The notes under the pieces were generated by a model. It saw nothing but the letters and a program-made list of their open reading frames with translations. It was not told the origin of the DNA and did not search any database. Of a DNA stretch of 64,000 nucleotides, positions 6,781 to 15,112 are shown piece after piece; within the stretch, counting starts at the first letter, position 1, and every line of letters begins with the position of its first letter. Both the position numbers and the translations under genes were made by a program. Source of the DNA: Planctomycetota bacterium (GTDB lineage Bacteria; Planctomycetota; Planctomycetia; Pirellulales; Pirellulaceae); assembly GCA_014238905.1 (NCBI GenBank), contig JABAAE010000010.1, positions 224,043 to 288,042 of the forward strand. The letters are read 5' to 3'.

Positions 6781-8007
6781 TCATTCGTTGGGGGACTGTT
6801 TTTGGAGGCGACGCCCCCCATAAATCAGTAAACCCCCAGCCAGTAGCGATGCAATCGCCCCGATCAGAATGGGATATTGGGGAGAGAGACCGGCCAGTAT
6901 CCCCCCAATAAAACAAAGTAGCGCCGAGCCAAGGACGCGAACCGAATGGGAAACACCGAGCATCCGCCCCTGCGCATCCAGGGGTGCTGTATCGGAAAGC
7001 AAAGCTGACATATTGGTGGTCGCCAAGGCCATGGTGCTCCCCACCAACGGCAGGATCAGGCATAGCCACCACCATTGGGATGGGAGGATTTGAATCATCA
7101 ATAACGCGGCCAATAGGATCGCACTGCCGGCCGTGATGGTTCGTGGGGTTCGCCCTTTGCCAACGGGTTTGACCAGCAGCCATTGTGCCGCCACCATGGA
7201 AATACTGGTGTAGGAAAGAAGCCAGCCTACGTGTGCCGACGTAAAATTCCATTTTTGAACAAAATAAACCGGGTTGAATTGAAAGACGAAATCGACACCG
7301 AGGTAAAGAAAAAAGTTGACGATCAGCAGCGATCGAAACGGGGCGAGTTGAAAGGCCTCGCCCATTTCCATAAAACCACGGGTGAGCTTGAGTGGGGTTT
7401 GCTCCCGATTTTCTGCCACGGAATCTGGAAATCGCCAGAGAATCAAAATGGTGCAAATCAGGCAAGTGCCCGCCGCAAAATAAAAAGGGACCGAATAGGA
7501 GGCCCAACTGAAATAGGTTTTGTCGGCAAGGTGTCCACCCAGCACCGGGGCAAAGACATAGGCGAGGCTGCTGCACATGTAGATCAGACCAAACCGACGG
7601 GTCTTTTCCTGTCCGGTTGAGAATTGAGCGACTTCGGCTTGAGCCAGGACCAACAACACTCCCACGAATCCCAGAAAGAATTGTCCGGCAATGATCACCC
7701 AGAATTGACCTGCGGAAATAGACCAGGCAATTGCGAGGTTTCCAATCGCGGTCACTCCCATCGCAGCAGCCAGTATTTTCTTTCGTCCAAAGCGGTCGGA
7801 TAATTGACCCAGAATCGGGGAGCCAAAAAATTCACCTAATCGAAATACGGCCATGGCCAGGCCCAATAGAAATGCTCGGGTCGCTGGGGTGGTTTCCTGC
7901 GAAAGTACTCCGTGATCCTGGGGGTGCAGGAACATCGGCGACATGACTGGGGAAACGAGTGCTCCAGCAAAAAAACCCAAAAAGACCAAGATGTAGATGA
8001 GTGCCAT
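6781..8007 (-). CDS. MFS transporter, DHA1/TetA-like exporter
   Basis: A 408-residue, twelve-helix major facilitator. Motif A is GQLSDRFGRKKIL between helices 2 and 3. A second half-repeat follows after the central loop (about residues 185-220), and the protein ends in a short basic tail (YGGRRLQKQSPNE). These features fit proton-driven drug or metabolite exporters of the DHA1 family. It lies upstream of and co-oriented with the HDO-methyltransferase-dioxygenase operon, so export of that pathway's product is a reasonable inference. The 570-base gap means it may be transcribed separately. Confidence 0.85.
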   Translation of the reverse strand: MALIYILVFLGFFAGALVSPVMSPMFLHPQDHGVLSQETTPATRAFLLGLAMAVFRLGEFFGSPILGQLSDRFGRKKILAAAMGVTAIGNLAIAWSISAGQFWVIIAGQFFLGFVGVLLVLAQAEVAQFSTGQEKTRRFGLIYMCSSLAYVFAPVLGGHLADKTYFSWASYSVPFYFAAGTCLICTILILWRFPDSVAENREQTPLKLTRGFMEMGEAFQLAPFRSLLIVNFFLYLGVDFVFQFNPVYFVQKWNFTSAHVGWLLSYTSISMVAAQWLLVKPVGKGRTPRTITAGSAILLAALLMIQILPSQWWWLCLILPLVGSTMALATTNMSALLSDTAPLDAQGRMLGVSHSVRVLGSALLCFIGGILAGLSPQYPILIGAIASLLAGGLLIYGGRRLQKQSPNE

Positions 8008-8026
8008 GGGGCTGGAACCTGCAATT

Positions 8027-8049
8027 CAGAGGGGGACATTGGCCCCCTG
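8027..8049 (-). other. GC-rich hairpin in front of the MFS gene
   Basis: CAGAGGGGG and CCCCCTG enclose ACATTGG, giving a strong stem with one bulged A, 20 bases before the MFS start codon. It has no U-tract. It could be a leader attenuator or part of the termination signal of the upstream gene. Confidence 0.3.
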
Positions 8050-8304
8050 TCAGTGGACGATGTGAATTAAAGTCTAAAGGATTGGTAGGTGGTCGGCTAT
8101 CGCTGGACAGGACAGATGTGCGGACGGCTGTCGATTTCGGCAAGCGCTGTTTTGCCAAACAGTGCAGCCAAGTCGGATGACTGGATCGGATCCTGTGTAT
8201 TGGATCCCTGAATTTGGCAACAGCGGAAAGCCATCAGCTCCGATCATTTGGCAAGCCGATGTCCGCTCAGCAGAGTCACCGATTGGCACTCGCCGGTGGT
8301 GTTC

Positions 8305-10455
8305 TTAGGGAATGCTTTTGGGGGCCCGAATGGTCGGACGCCCGCGTAACACCGGTTGGGGAGTTTTCTTTTCCTCGACTGAGGGAGGAGAAGATGCCGG
8401 CGTTTTCGGTTTGTCTTTTGCAACAAATAGGTCATCAGAAAACCGTATCCCAAAGTGATTGAAAAGCGGAAACAGTTTTTTCTGGCAGTAATCCCGATGT
8501 TTCTCATGGAAATCACTGAAGTTCTTTCCTTTAGCGGTGAAAATTTCCGATCCGCGTACGTCCTGTACCACGAATTTTCCATCGGGTTGCTGCAAGATCT
8601 GCACCACTGAATTAGATTTTTCGGTCATCAACGCCACCCGTAGTCGCCCATCTGTCTGGGCATGGACCAAGATTTTCCGCCTCCCAGCCTGGAGTTCGGA
8701 CAATTCAAATTTAAATGGCTTACTGTCGAGTTTGGGAGGTTTGACATTGGTACCACCTTGCACCACTTTGCGAGTGACATTGGTCGTTGGCTCGAAATTC
8801 ATGGAGGCCGTCAGGTCTTTATTGGCAAACGTTCGATTGAGTGATGACGACGATGTACGGTTATAGCTGTAGTAATAGACACTGGAATTCTTGGTCTTTT
8901 TTTGAAGATCGCTGCGAAGTTTGGCAAAAATAGCTTGGGGATGTCCGACCGATGCAAGCTCAAACAGCGGATCCGGATCGTAGTTGGCCGGCATATTGAG
9001 TTTCTTTAGACTCTCATTAGTGTCACGGACTAATTGCTGAATCGATTTGTTGCCAAATTGTTCAGACCAGAAATCTCGGTCCAATTGGATGGTGTCACCT
9101 TTGGATTTCAGTTTGACCAGTTGTCCTACATAGGTCACCGCGGTATCCAGTGGCCCTTTTTCGGCAAGAAGATTGATTGGCGGCGAGGGATTGATGCTGG
9201 TAGTGTTAGACGAGTTGTTAACGAACTTTGATTTCCAGCTGGCGACATCTTCACCGAGGTTTAACCCGGTTGATCGCTCCAGTTGTCTGAATATATCGGT
9301 GCGAACCGATTGGTCTTTTTGAATATCCAATAACCAGATCAGGTACTCCGGTTTGTTGGCCAGGTCGGCAGAAATTGCAAATCGACTCGCCTTGACTTGT
9401 TCCGGTTTGCCGTTCTTCTCCAGAGCTTTCATCAGACGAAATCGCATTTCTATAGAAAAATGGTCGCTGACGACACCACGCATGACAAAGTTCTGCCAAT
9501 CGGGGAAAACCTCGGACAACTTTTTGGAGTCGGTTTCCCGGGCGGCATAATCTGATGAGTCCAAGTTTTTGAACAAGGATCGAAAACGATTCAATTCTTC
9601 ATCTTTAATCGGTGCCAGGAATGCAATGACTGATGCTTGTACGTTTTTGTCGAATTGGGTCATCGGCGCATCGATGCCAAGGTGACGTATCATCGGCAGG
9701 AGCCGGTCTTGGGTGAATTGAGAGTGTTGGCGACAAAACACATCAAACGACGGCGAAATTTCACTGAAGATGGCCGTATCGGAAACCTCCTGAACGAATA
9801 GGCTACCGGAAGGCTGTTGTCGTATTCGTAGCAGGTAAGGGTCGTCTCCGCCATTCATCGTAATGGAAACGACTCCCTTGGGATTAGCCTCGATATAAAG
9901 GTCTCGGTGGGGAGCTTTTAATTCCTTGAGTTTGATTTTCCAGCTGTTTGGAGATGGGTTGGGGTAGACCCGGGAATACCCGTAGTTAGCAAACCCTTCA
10001 AATCCGTTGTTGTTTATCCTGATTTCCCAATTGGTTCCCGACGAAGAAGAACCACCCCCTCGATTGCCACCAATGGAGTTGATCTGGGTGATGAGGGCAT
10101 AGGCCGCTTGGCGTTCTTTTTCGTATACCGGTGCCAATCGACCACCCTTGGTGGTCAGTTTGATTAATGAGCTGAGTGGTTTTTTGATTTTCTGCAAATC
10201 GCCTTTCACCGTCGTGGGGTCGAATGCCTTGGCTGATTGAGTTTCTGCATCAGTTTCTTGGGCTGCTACGGCTTCAATTTCTGTATTAATTTCTTTCGCT
10301 GGTACTGCTTTAATCTCTTGGCTTGGCAATGGTGCGCACAGAAGAACAGCGATTAATGCCCATAAGGCAATAGGCTGCGGCCGTAAGACTGGGAATTGGC
10401 TGCCTGACAATTGATTCAACCGATAATAGAACATGAAATATTGTGGAATGGGCAT
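8305..10455 (-). CDS. exported protein with duplicated unknown domain
   Basis: A 716-residue protein from the ATG at 10455 (the frame also has a TTG at 10479 and an ATG at 10434). A hydrophobic segment at about residues 30-45 acts as signal or anchor, followed by a Lys/Glu-rich spacer. About 90 residues appear twice: near 175-265 (WKIKLKEL..., LLRIRQQPSGSLFVQEVSDT, ..LLPMIRHLGI) and near 605-690 (FKFELSEL..., VQILQQPDGKFVVQDVRGS, ..LFPLFNHFGI). The region between is helical, with a Ser-rich YYYSYNRTSSSS patch. Function is unknown. Confidence 0.6.
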   Translation of the reverse strand: MPIPQYFMFYYRLNQLSGSQFPVLRPQPIALWALIAVLLCAPLPSQEIKAVPAKEINTEIEAVAAQETDAETQSAKAFDPTTVKGDLQKIKKPLSSLIKLTTKGGRLAPVYEKERQAAYALITQINSIGGNRGGGSSSSGTNWEIRINNNGFEGFANYGYSRVYPNPSPNSWKIKLKELKAPHRDLYIEANPKGVVSITMNGGDDPYLLRIRQQPSGSLFVQEVSDTAIFSEISPSFDVFCRQHSQFTQDRLLPMIRHLGIDAPMTQFDKNVQASVIAFLAPIKDEELNRFRSLFKNLDSSDYAARETDSKKLSEVFPDWQNFVMRGVVSDHFSIEMRFRLMKALEKNGKPEQVKASRFAISADLANKPEYLIWLLDIQKDQSVRTDIFRQLERSTGLNLGEDVASWKSKFVNNSSNTTSINPSPPINLLAEKGPLDTAVTYVGQLVKLKSKGDTIQLDRDFWSEQFGNKSIQQLVRDTNESLKKLNMPANYDPDPLFELASVGHPQAIFAKLRSDLQKKTKNSSVYYYSYNRTSSSSLNRTFANKDLTASMNFEPTTNVTRKVVQGGTNVKPPKLDSKPFKFELSELQAGRRKILVHAQTDGRLRVALMTEKSNSVVQILQQPDGKFVVQDVRGSEIFTAKGKNFSDFHEKHRDYCQKKLFPLFNHFGIRFSDDLFVAKDKPKTPASSPPSVEEKKTPQPVLRGRPTIRAPKSIP

Positions 10456-10889
10456 TGCGGAGGACGAACGCGAGTTCAACCAAACTCTATGATAGACGAA
10501 TTATTGTTTTGTTCTGTGGATGGAAGCAGAAAATCAACCCGCAATTTATCTGAAAAATCCAATAAAATCGGTTTTGCCAGGTGAAGTCACGGGAATCGGT
10601 CACACCAACGTTGCGATTGGCCAACTTTTAGACTCGGTTTCCCACGGTGGTGACCGAGGCAAAAGGTGGTTGCTCAGGAAAGGATGGTGGATCAGGAAGG
10701 ATAGGGGCGATTTCGGTGATGTTCGGCTAATTTGGCAATCTGATAACAACTCTGGAGGCTTCGGCGAGTCAAAATGCTTTTTACGAGTTATATTTTGAAG
10801 TCAGAGTCCGTTCGGAGTTAGAGTTCAGCAATCCACCCGGACCAGAGTATTCTTCATCCCAAGTTCGTTACGCCCAGTTGAAAGATCCT
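10456..10889. other. divergent intergenic region
   Basis: It separates the minus-strand duplicated-domain gene from the plus-strand J-like protein gene. Only spurious short frames are seen; promoters for both genes are expected here. Confidence 0.4.
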
Positions 10890-11915
10890 ATGGCGGAATC
10901 GCCACAAGCGTTCGATCCCTATATCGACTGGCTGGGAATTGATCCGGCTTTGGTGCCCCCTAACCATTATGATTTGTTGGGGGTTTCGCTGTACGAAGCC
11001 AACGTCAGTCTGATTGCGTCGGCCGCCGATTATCGAATGAAAGAAATTCGAACGTATCAAACCGGTCCCCGCGGGGTTTTTACCCAGCAGGTTTTGAACG
11101 AAATCATGGCCGCCCGAATTTGCTTGATGGATGAGTCTGCCAAAACAGCTTACGACCTGTTCCTGAGGACGGGGATTCGACCCGAATCTGAACGGTCGGC
11201 GCATCGTTTGAAAACCGCTCCCCCTGTTCAGTCGGCGGCTTTGCCGTTGGAATCGAAAGAGGAGTCGAGAGGTTTTCAAATCAGTGCTGACCCTGCTTCC
11301 AAGCCCGAAAAAAAAACAAAATTGTCTTGGCGGTATATCGGTGTTTGTGCTGCCGGACTTCTGTTAGCCGGTTTCATCAGTCAGCGGTTTGACAGAACCG
11401 GTGGCGGCGAGGTCGATGATCCTAGTGAGCAAAAGAATGCCGACGAAGTGGTGGCCAATGCCAAAAAAGTCAAGAAGATAACAAATATCATTGAAAAAAA
11501 AGGGATACTGCCGGCGGCAAACAATACGTTTTTGTTGACTGCGGAAAATGGTTCCTTGGAAGGGGAACTGCTGAAGATGGTGCCTTCCTCGGAAGGTGAT
11601 CTTGTCACTGGTTTTCAAAAGACAACGGACCAGTTGAGCTGGCAGGTCTGGATTGCCGAACCTGGTTACTATGAAGCCGTTGTCAGTTACCATGCCACCA
11701 GTAATGAACCTTATTCAAGAATTTCGATTCGAACTGACGAAGGTTTTAATAAATCGATCAAGATGCGTTCGGGAAATGATCTGAAGGAAAAATTCGAGGA
11801 ACAGTTTGTCTTGCTGTTTCGAAATACCGGTACCCACGTCATTCAGTTCGCTACCGAGTCGGAGCCCGGCGACTTTCAATTTATTTCGTTGTTGGTCCGT
11901 CCCAACACGAGATAG
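10890..11915 (+). CDS. J-like-domain single-pass membrane protein
   Basis: A 341-residue protein from the ATG at 10890. The N-terminal ~100 residues (DPYIDWLGI, then PPNHYDLLGVSLYE, then YDLFLRTGI) form the J-like helical domain that planctomycetes attach to kinases and membrane proteins; it lacks the HPD signature of true DnaJ. A low-complexity linker leads to a transmembrane helix near residues 148-168 (YIGVCAAGLLLAGFI). The remaining ~170 residues form a beta-rich domain (WQVWIAEPGYYEAVVSYHA, GTHVIQFATESEPGDFQF) resembling a carbohydrate-binding-like sandwich. Its partner is unknown. Confidence 0.65.
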   Translation: MAESPQAFDPYIDWLGIDPALVPPNHYDLLGVSLYEANVSLIASAADYRMKEIRTYQTGPRGVFTQQVLNEIMAARICLMDESAKTAYDLFLRTGIRPESERSAHRLKTAPPVQSAALPLESKEESRGFQISADPASKPEKKTKLSWRYIGVCAAGLLLAGFISQRFDRTGGGEVDDPSEQKNADEVVANAKKVKKITNIIEKKGILPAANNTFLLTAENGSLEGELLKMVPSSEGDLVTGFQKTTDQLSWQVWIAEPGYYEAVVSYHATSNEPYSRISIRTDEGFNKSIKMRSGNDLKEKFEEQFVLLFRNTGTHVIQFATESEPGDFQFISLLVRPNTR

Positions 11916-12338
11916 GCCTTCCCACCAATCGCCTATTTTTTGTAATGCCAATCGAGAGGATTGGCTCTCTAGTGGCTGGCTTGCTGGCCGTCTTTACCGC
12001 TGAAACCGGTCGGTCAAATCAACATCCGTTAAGAGCGATCGTCTCTCCTGTCTTTGTCAAAAGAGGAGGTCCTCATTTGATCCGTTGCAATTGGCCGGTG
12101 GAGAATTCCAAGGTAGTGTGGCTGGGAAGGGATCTGGGACTCTGGCAGTTATCCCCCAAGGGATTAAAAGGGGATTGGTTTTCTGATGAGTCGCGATTAT
12201 CAAGCTGCGAAAACCGTGTCGACGATGACGTCGAAAAAAAACCTGACCGGTAAGTCACCGGCCAGGATTGATTGATCTGGAATGGGTTGAGGGGGAAAAG
12301 AGTGAAGGCAACGGCGTTCCACTCGCCCCATTATTGGC
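11916..12338. other. convergent intergenic region with one terminator
   Basis: It lies between two genes that point at each other. Apart from the hairpin at 12234-12266, nothing recognisable is present. Confidence 0.45.
12234..12266 (-). terminator. intrinsic terminator after the NHL propeller gene
   Basis: On the minus strand CCTGGCCGGT-GACTT-ACCGGTCAGG forms a nine-pair stem with one mismatch, followed by eight U. It lies about 70 bases beyond the stop at 12339. Confidence 0.75.
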
Positions 12339-13388
12339 TTAACGAACTCTGACCAGTTTCATGATTCTGCCGGCGACATTCCAGTCCTGCACATAAAGAT
12401 TGCCTTCGCCATCCCAGTACGAACCATGTGTTCCCGAAAAGATGCCTTCAATCCAATTTTGTTGCGGGACGTTGAAATTCACTCGAGTCTTGGAATTAGC
12501 ATTGTGCCCCAGCACGGCCATGATCGTATTGCTTTTGTCGAGGATGACGACCCTGCCGTGCAGATCGGGTACCGAAACGTAGTCTCCCTGGACCGCTGCG
12601 GAAGTTGGCATTCCCAATCCCGTGATGACGACGTCCATAAACTCTCCCTCGAGGCTGTAATGTAACAATCGTCCCTTGGGTTGGTGGTTGCGGTCGCAAA
12701 CTAGCAGACGAGGTGGATCGTAGCGGGTATCAAGGGTCATCCCGTGGGCGGTATTAAACTGCTTCAGTCCGTTGCCTTTTTCGCCGAAATGCATCAGGTA
12801 TTTACCCTTGCTATCATATTTGAAAATGTGATTGCTGGCGTAACCATTGGCAAGAAAGATATCGCCATTAGGAGCGACAGTCACCGCGGTTGGATTGAAA
12901 GCGATTTTTCCAAGACCGGATTCTTCTGGATATTTCAGGTGAAGGACAATTTCGCCCGTATGAGCGTCAAACTTGATCCCCTCCGCGTTGTTGTTGCGGG
13001 CGCCGTAGATAAACTCCTTGCCGTCTTCATCGCGAATTTCAATGTCATGGATGTTGGAATACTCTTTGCCAACATAGGATTTGATCACCTTGCCGTCGGC
13101 CGTGAAGACCACCACGCCCTTGTTGGCGCTGGTGTAGATATTTCCGTCTTTATCGACGACAACTCCGCCATGGGTTGGACCCAATGCCGACGATCCATCA
13201 GGTCGTAATCCCCAACCGGGGACAGTATCAAAGGTCATCATCCCCGCACCCATCCGTACCGGATGAACTTTGTCTTGGCCGATGGTCTGAGTGCCGGCGG
13301 ACCACAGGCAGATCATGGAAGTTGTCAGGAGTAACCAACCAAAGGAAAGCCCTGAAACGCGGGTGATGGCAAAGAGCCGATTCGTCAT
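12339..13388 (-). CDS. exported NHL-type beta-propeller protein
   Basis: A 349-residue protein from the ATG at 13388, which has GGAGA upstream; the eight codons before it in frame are probably untranslated. A signal peptide (hydrophobic FGWLLLTTSMICLW) is followed by repeated blades of the type 'GGVVVDKDGNIYTSA', 'TAVTVAPNGDIFLANGY..NHIFKYDSKGK' and 'GSYWDGEGNLYVQDWN', as in six-bladed NHL propellers. The fold suggests ligand or protein binding in the periplasm or outside the cell. An intrinsic terminator lies downstream. Confidence 0.75.
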   Translation of the reverse strand: MTNRLFAITRVSGLSFGWLLLTTSMICLWSAGTQTIGQDKVHPVRMGAGMMTFDTVPGWGLRPDGSSALGPTHGGVVVDKDGNIYTSANKGVVVFTADGKVIKSYVGKEYSNIHDIEIRDEDGKEFIYGARNNNAEGIKFDAHTGEIVLHLKYPEESGLGKIAFNPTAVTVAPNGDIFLANGYASNHIFKYDSKGKYLMHFGEKGNGLKQFNTAHGMTLDTRYDPPRLLVCDRNHQPKGRLLHYSLEGEFMDVVITGLGMPTSAAVQGDYVSVPDLHGRVVILDKSNTIMAVLGHNANSKTRVNFNVPQQNWIEGIFSGTHGSYWDGEGNLYVQDWNVAGRIMKLVRVR

Positions 13389-13647
13389 GGAAATGTCTCC
13401 GGTGATGCTCATGTGATGGATGATACAAATGTGAATGATGCTAATGTGAATCGGAGGGCAAAGAAAATCCAGAATCCTCCGGTACCACCTGTGCAGGATA
13501 GAGGATCATCAATCCAAGGTAAAGCATTGGCACCGCCCGGTCACCGGCTTTCCCGGCAGCCATCCCTATTTGAAAATCCAGCTCTACCGCCAGGGGCGAT
13601 GGTGGCGGGCGCACTTTCGATGGCCAGGTAGAGATTTCCCTGGACCA

Positions 13648-13875
13648 TCAGGTGTGGTTTTCAGGCCAGCGTGATGCGGTAGTCGGTGATTCTCCAATCA
13701 ACGAGCCACCTGAATAATCGGAAGTGTCGTCAACTTCTTTATCTAATTCAACCCGAACTATCTTAACGCTTCGGGGTGCGTCAATGGCTAACTTCGTAAA
13801 ACCGGACGAGCATTTCCTAACTGAAATGACCGCACCAATGTTTTCCCATCTTGTTGCCAAGCTGACCCTGCTCAC
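13648..13875 (-). CDS. possible CsrA-like RNA-binding protein
   Basis: A short frame starting with GTG at 13875. Residues 5-42 align by eye with CsrA: RWENIGAVISVRKCSSG ~ first strands, then TKLAIDAPRSVKIVRVELD ~ the conserved 'VRLGIEAPKEV.V.REEL' block, including the Ala-Pro turn and the Arg at the RNA-binding position. The canonical 'MLVLSRK' start is replaced by VSLATRWEN, and the ~30-residue tail is unlike CsrA. CsrA often regulates flagellar genes, and a flagellar cluster lies 450 bases away. It may be a divergent family member or a decaying copy. Confidence 0.45.
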   Translation of the reverse strand: MSRVSLATRWENIGAVISVRKCSSGFTKLAIDAPRSVKIVRVELDKEVDDTSDYSGGSLIGESPTTASRWPENHT

Positions 13876-13961
13876 AAATCTATCTAACTTGTCTATCCGA
13901 CAAAGCTAGTTCTTGAGCCGCATCAATCAGGGGAAAGTATTCCAAATCTTTTTTAGTTGCA

Positions 13962-14381
13962 TCAGTCGTCTAACTTCACTTCCTTCTCTTGGAACGTTCC
14001 GGTTCTACAGGCATCTACAAGTTCCTTTGCCAAGCTAACGATATCCCTATCTTTTGTAAATTTGTGCGGGCCTTCAAAAGAATAGTTCCATTCTGAAACT
14101 TGAATCTCTTCAGGCACGTTTGCAGATTGGACATATACCAAGCCTCGTCCGTGTTCCTCTTCCTCAGTAACAAGTCGATTCTGCTCGGCAGGGATTTCTA
14201 GTACTGTCCCATTAGAGAGAGTCACAAAGCAATCTGGCAAAGAACCCCTTTCCCTAACCCACTTATATTTTTCAACTTTCACATTCCGCTCCTGTGCCGC
14301 TGGTTGGAAAGGCAGTTGACCCAATTCAGCCGACCATCGGACGGCGAAACTGGGGATGGATCTCGTTTTCTCGAGCCTCAT
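13962..14381 (-). CDS. hypothetical protein overlapping the flhB 3' end
   Basis: A 139-codon frame starting inside flhB (56-base overlap, other frame). The first ~30 residues read like a shadow of flhB. The remainder (VEKYKWVRERGSLPDCFVTLSNGT..., SEWNYSFEGPHKF, DIVSLAKELVDACRTG) looks like a real, acidic soluble protein fragment. No family is recognised, and it is not the missing FlhB C-terminal domain. It may be the 3' part of a foreign gene joined to flhB by a rearrangement. Confidence 0.4.
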   Translation of the reverse strand: MRLEKTRSIPSFAVRWSAELGQLPFQPAAQERNVKVEKYKWVRERGSLPDCFVTLSNGTVLEIPAEQNRLVTEEEEHGRGLVYVQSANVPEEIQVSEWNYSFEGPHKFTKDRDIVSLAKELVDACRTGTFQEKEVKLDD

Positions 14382-15051
14382 CCCTGTGCTGCTGATCGGT
14401 CAGGCGAAGTTCAGAGTTGATTTTGAATCGTTCGCGTATGTAATCGACCAGTCCAAAAAGAATGATCAGGGTTCCCGTTGCAATGAGCACGTTGCGAAGA
14501 AAGTCACCCGCGAGCTTAAGACTCGGTCGGAGGCGATTGGGAATGGAGGCGATGAGGTTTTCGGTTTGAAACAATACAAAAAAGAGAGCGATTCCCAATA
14601 GCAGGACCAGCAATGATAAGCCCATGATGGTTTTTAGGAAAGAATCCAGTGAAAGCATCCTCGCCAGTCTGGCTCCTGGAGCGAGTCGATACAGGTCGGG
14701 TTGGGTTTTTCGGAAATGGGTGGCCAGTGGAGACTGGAAATGCCAACTTCCGATCGCAAGCAGGACCATCGCTGATAAACAGGTCACAATCGGTAAAAGC
14801 AACTTGATCATTGCAGTCATTTGGGCACCGCTATCGATGGCCGATACTTTAATCTCGACACTTTTAAAAGTGTGTTCCAAAAACCCGCCGAAGATCTGTT
14901 CGGCGGTTGCTGAAAAAACCAGCAGCGTCCCGGCCACAACACAAAACGTTAGTGAACGGGCCAGCTCCGAGCTGCGGATGACGGTTCCGTCCTCTTTTGC
15001 TCGCAACAATTGAACCGGCGATGGTTCGTGGATTCGATCGGAATCAGACAT
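14326..15051 (-). CDS. flhB: FlhB-like export-gate protein lacking the cytoplasmic domain
   Basis: A 241-residue protein matching the membrane half of FlhB. It has a short N-terminal 'RIHEPSPVQLLRAKEDGTVIRSSEL' (the usual 'ATPRRR.KAREEGQV.+S.EL'), four hydrophobic segments and the linker 'GLVDYIRERFKINSELRLTDQQHRDEARE' leading to 'HPQFRR', equivalent to 'EGDPQIK.RRR'. The protein stops five residues later. The ~120-residue FlhB C-domain with the autocleaving NPTH site is absent, and none of the three downstream frames encodes it. FlhB sits at the export gate with FliPQR and switches substrate specificity; without its C-domain that function should be lost or supplied elsewhere. Confidence 0.8.
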   Translation of the reverse strand: MSDSDRIHEPSPVQLLRAKEDGTVIRSSELARSLTFCVVAGTLLVFSATAEQIFGGFLEHTFKSVEIKVSAIDSGAQMTAMIKLLLPIVTCLSAMVLLAIGSWHFQSPLATHFRKTQPDLYRLAPGARLARMLSLDSFLKTIMGLSLLVLLLGIALFFVLFQTENLIASIPNRLRPSLKLAGDFLRNVLIATGTLIILFGLVDYIRERFKINSELRLTDQQHRDEARENEIHPQFRRPMVG

Positions 15052-15093
15052 CGATGTGGATGGAAAAAATAGGGTGTTAGATTTTCAGTTCTG

Positions 15094-15112
15094 AGTGGGC
15101 AACTTGCCCACT
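15094..15112. other. perfect palindrome at the fliR stop
   Basis: AGTGGGCAA-C-TTGCCCACT is a perfect 9-bp inverted repeat covering the fliR stop codon and the start of the fliR-flhB gap. There is no U-tract. It could be an mRNA processing or stability hairpin, or a protein-binding site. Confidence 0.4.

Noticed and set aside
10520..10798. Plus-strand 92-codon frame
   Set aside because: Low-information sequence in a divergent promoter region with no signal or family features.
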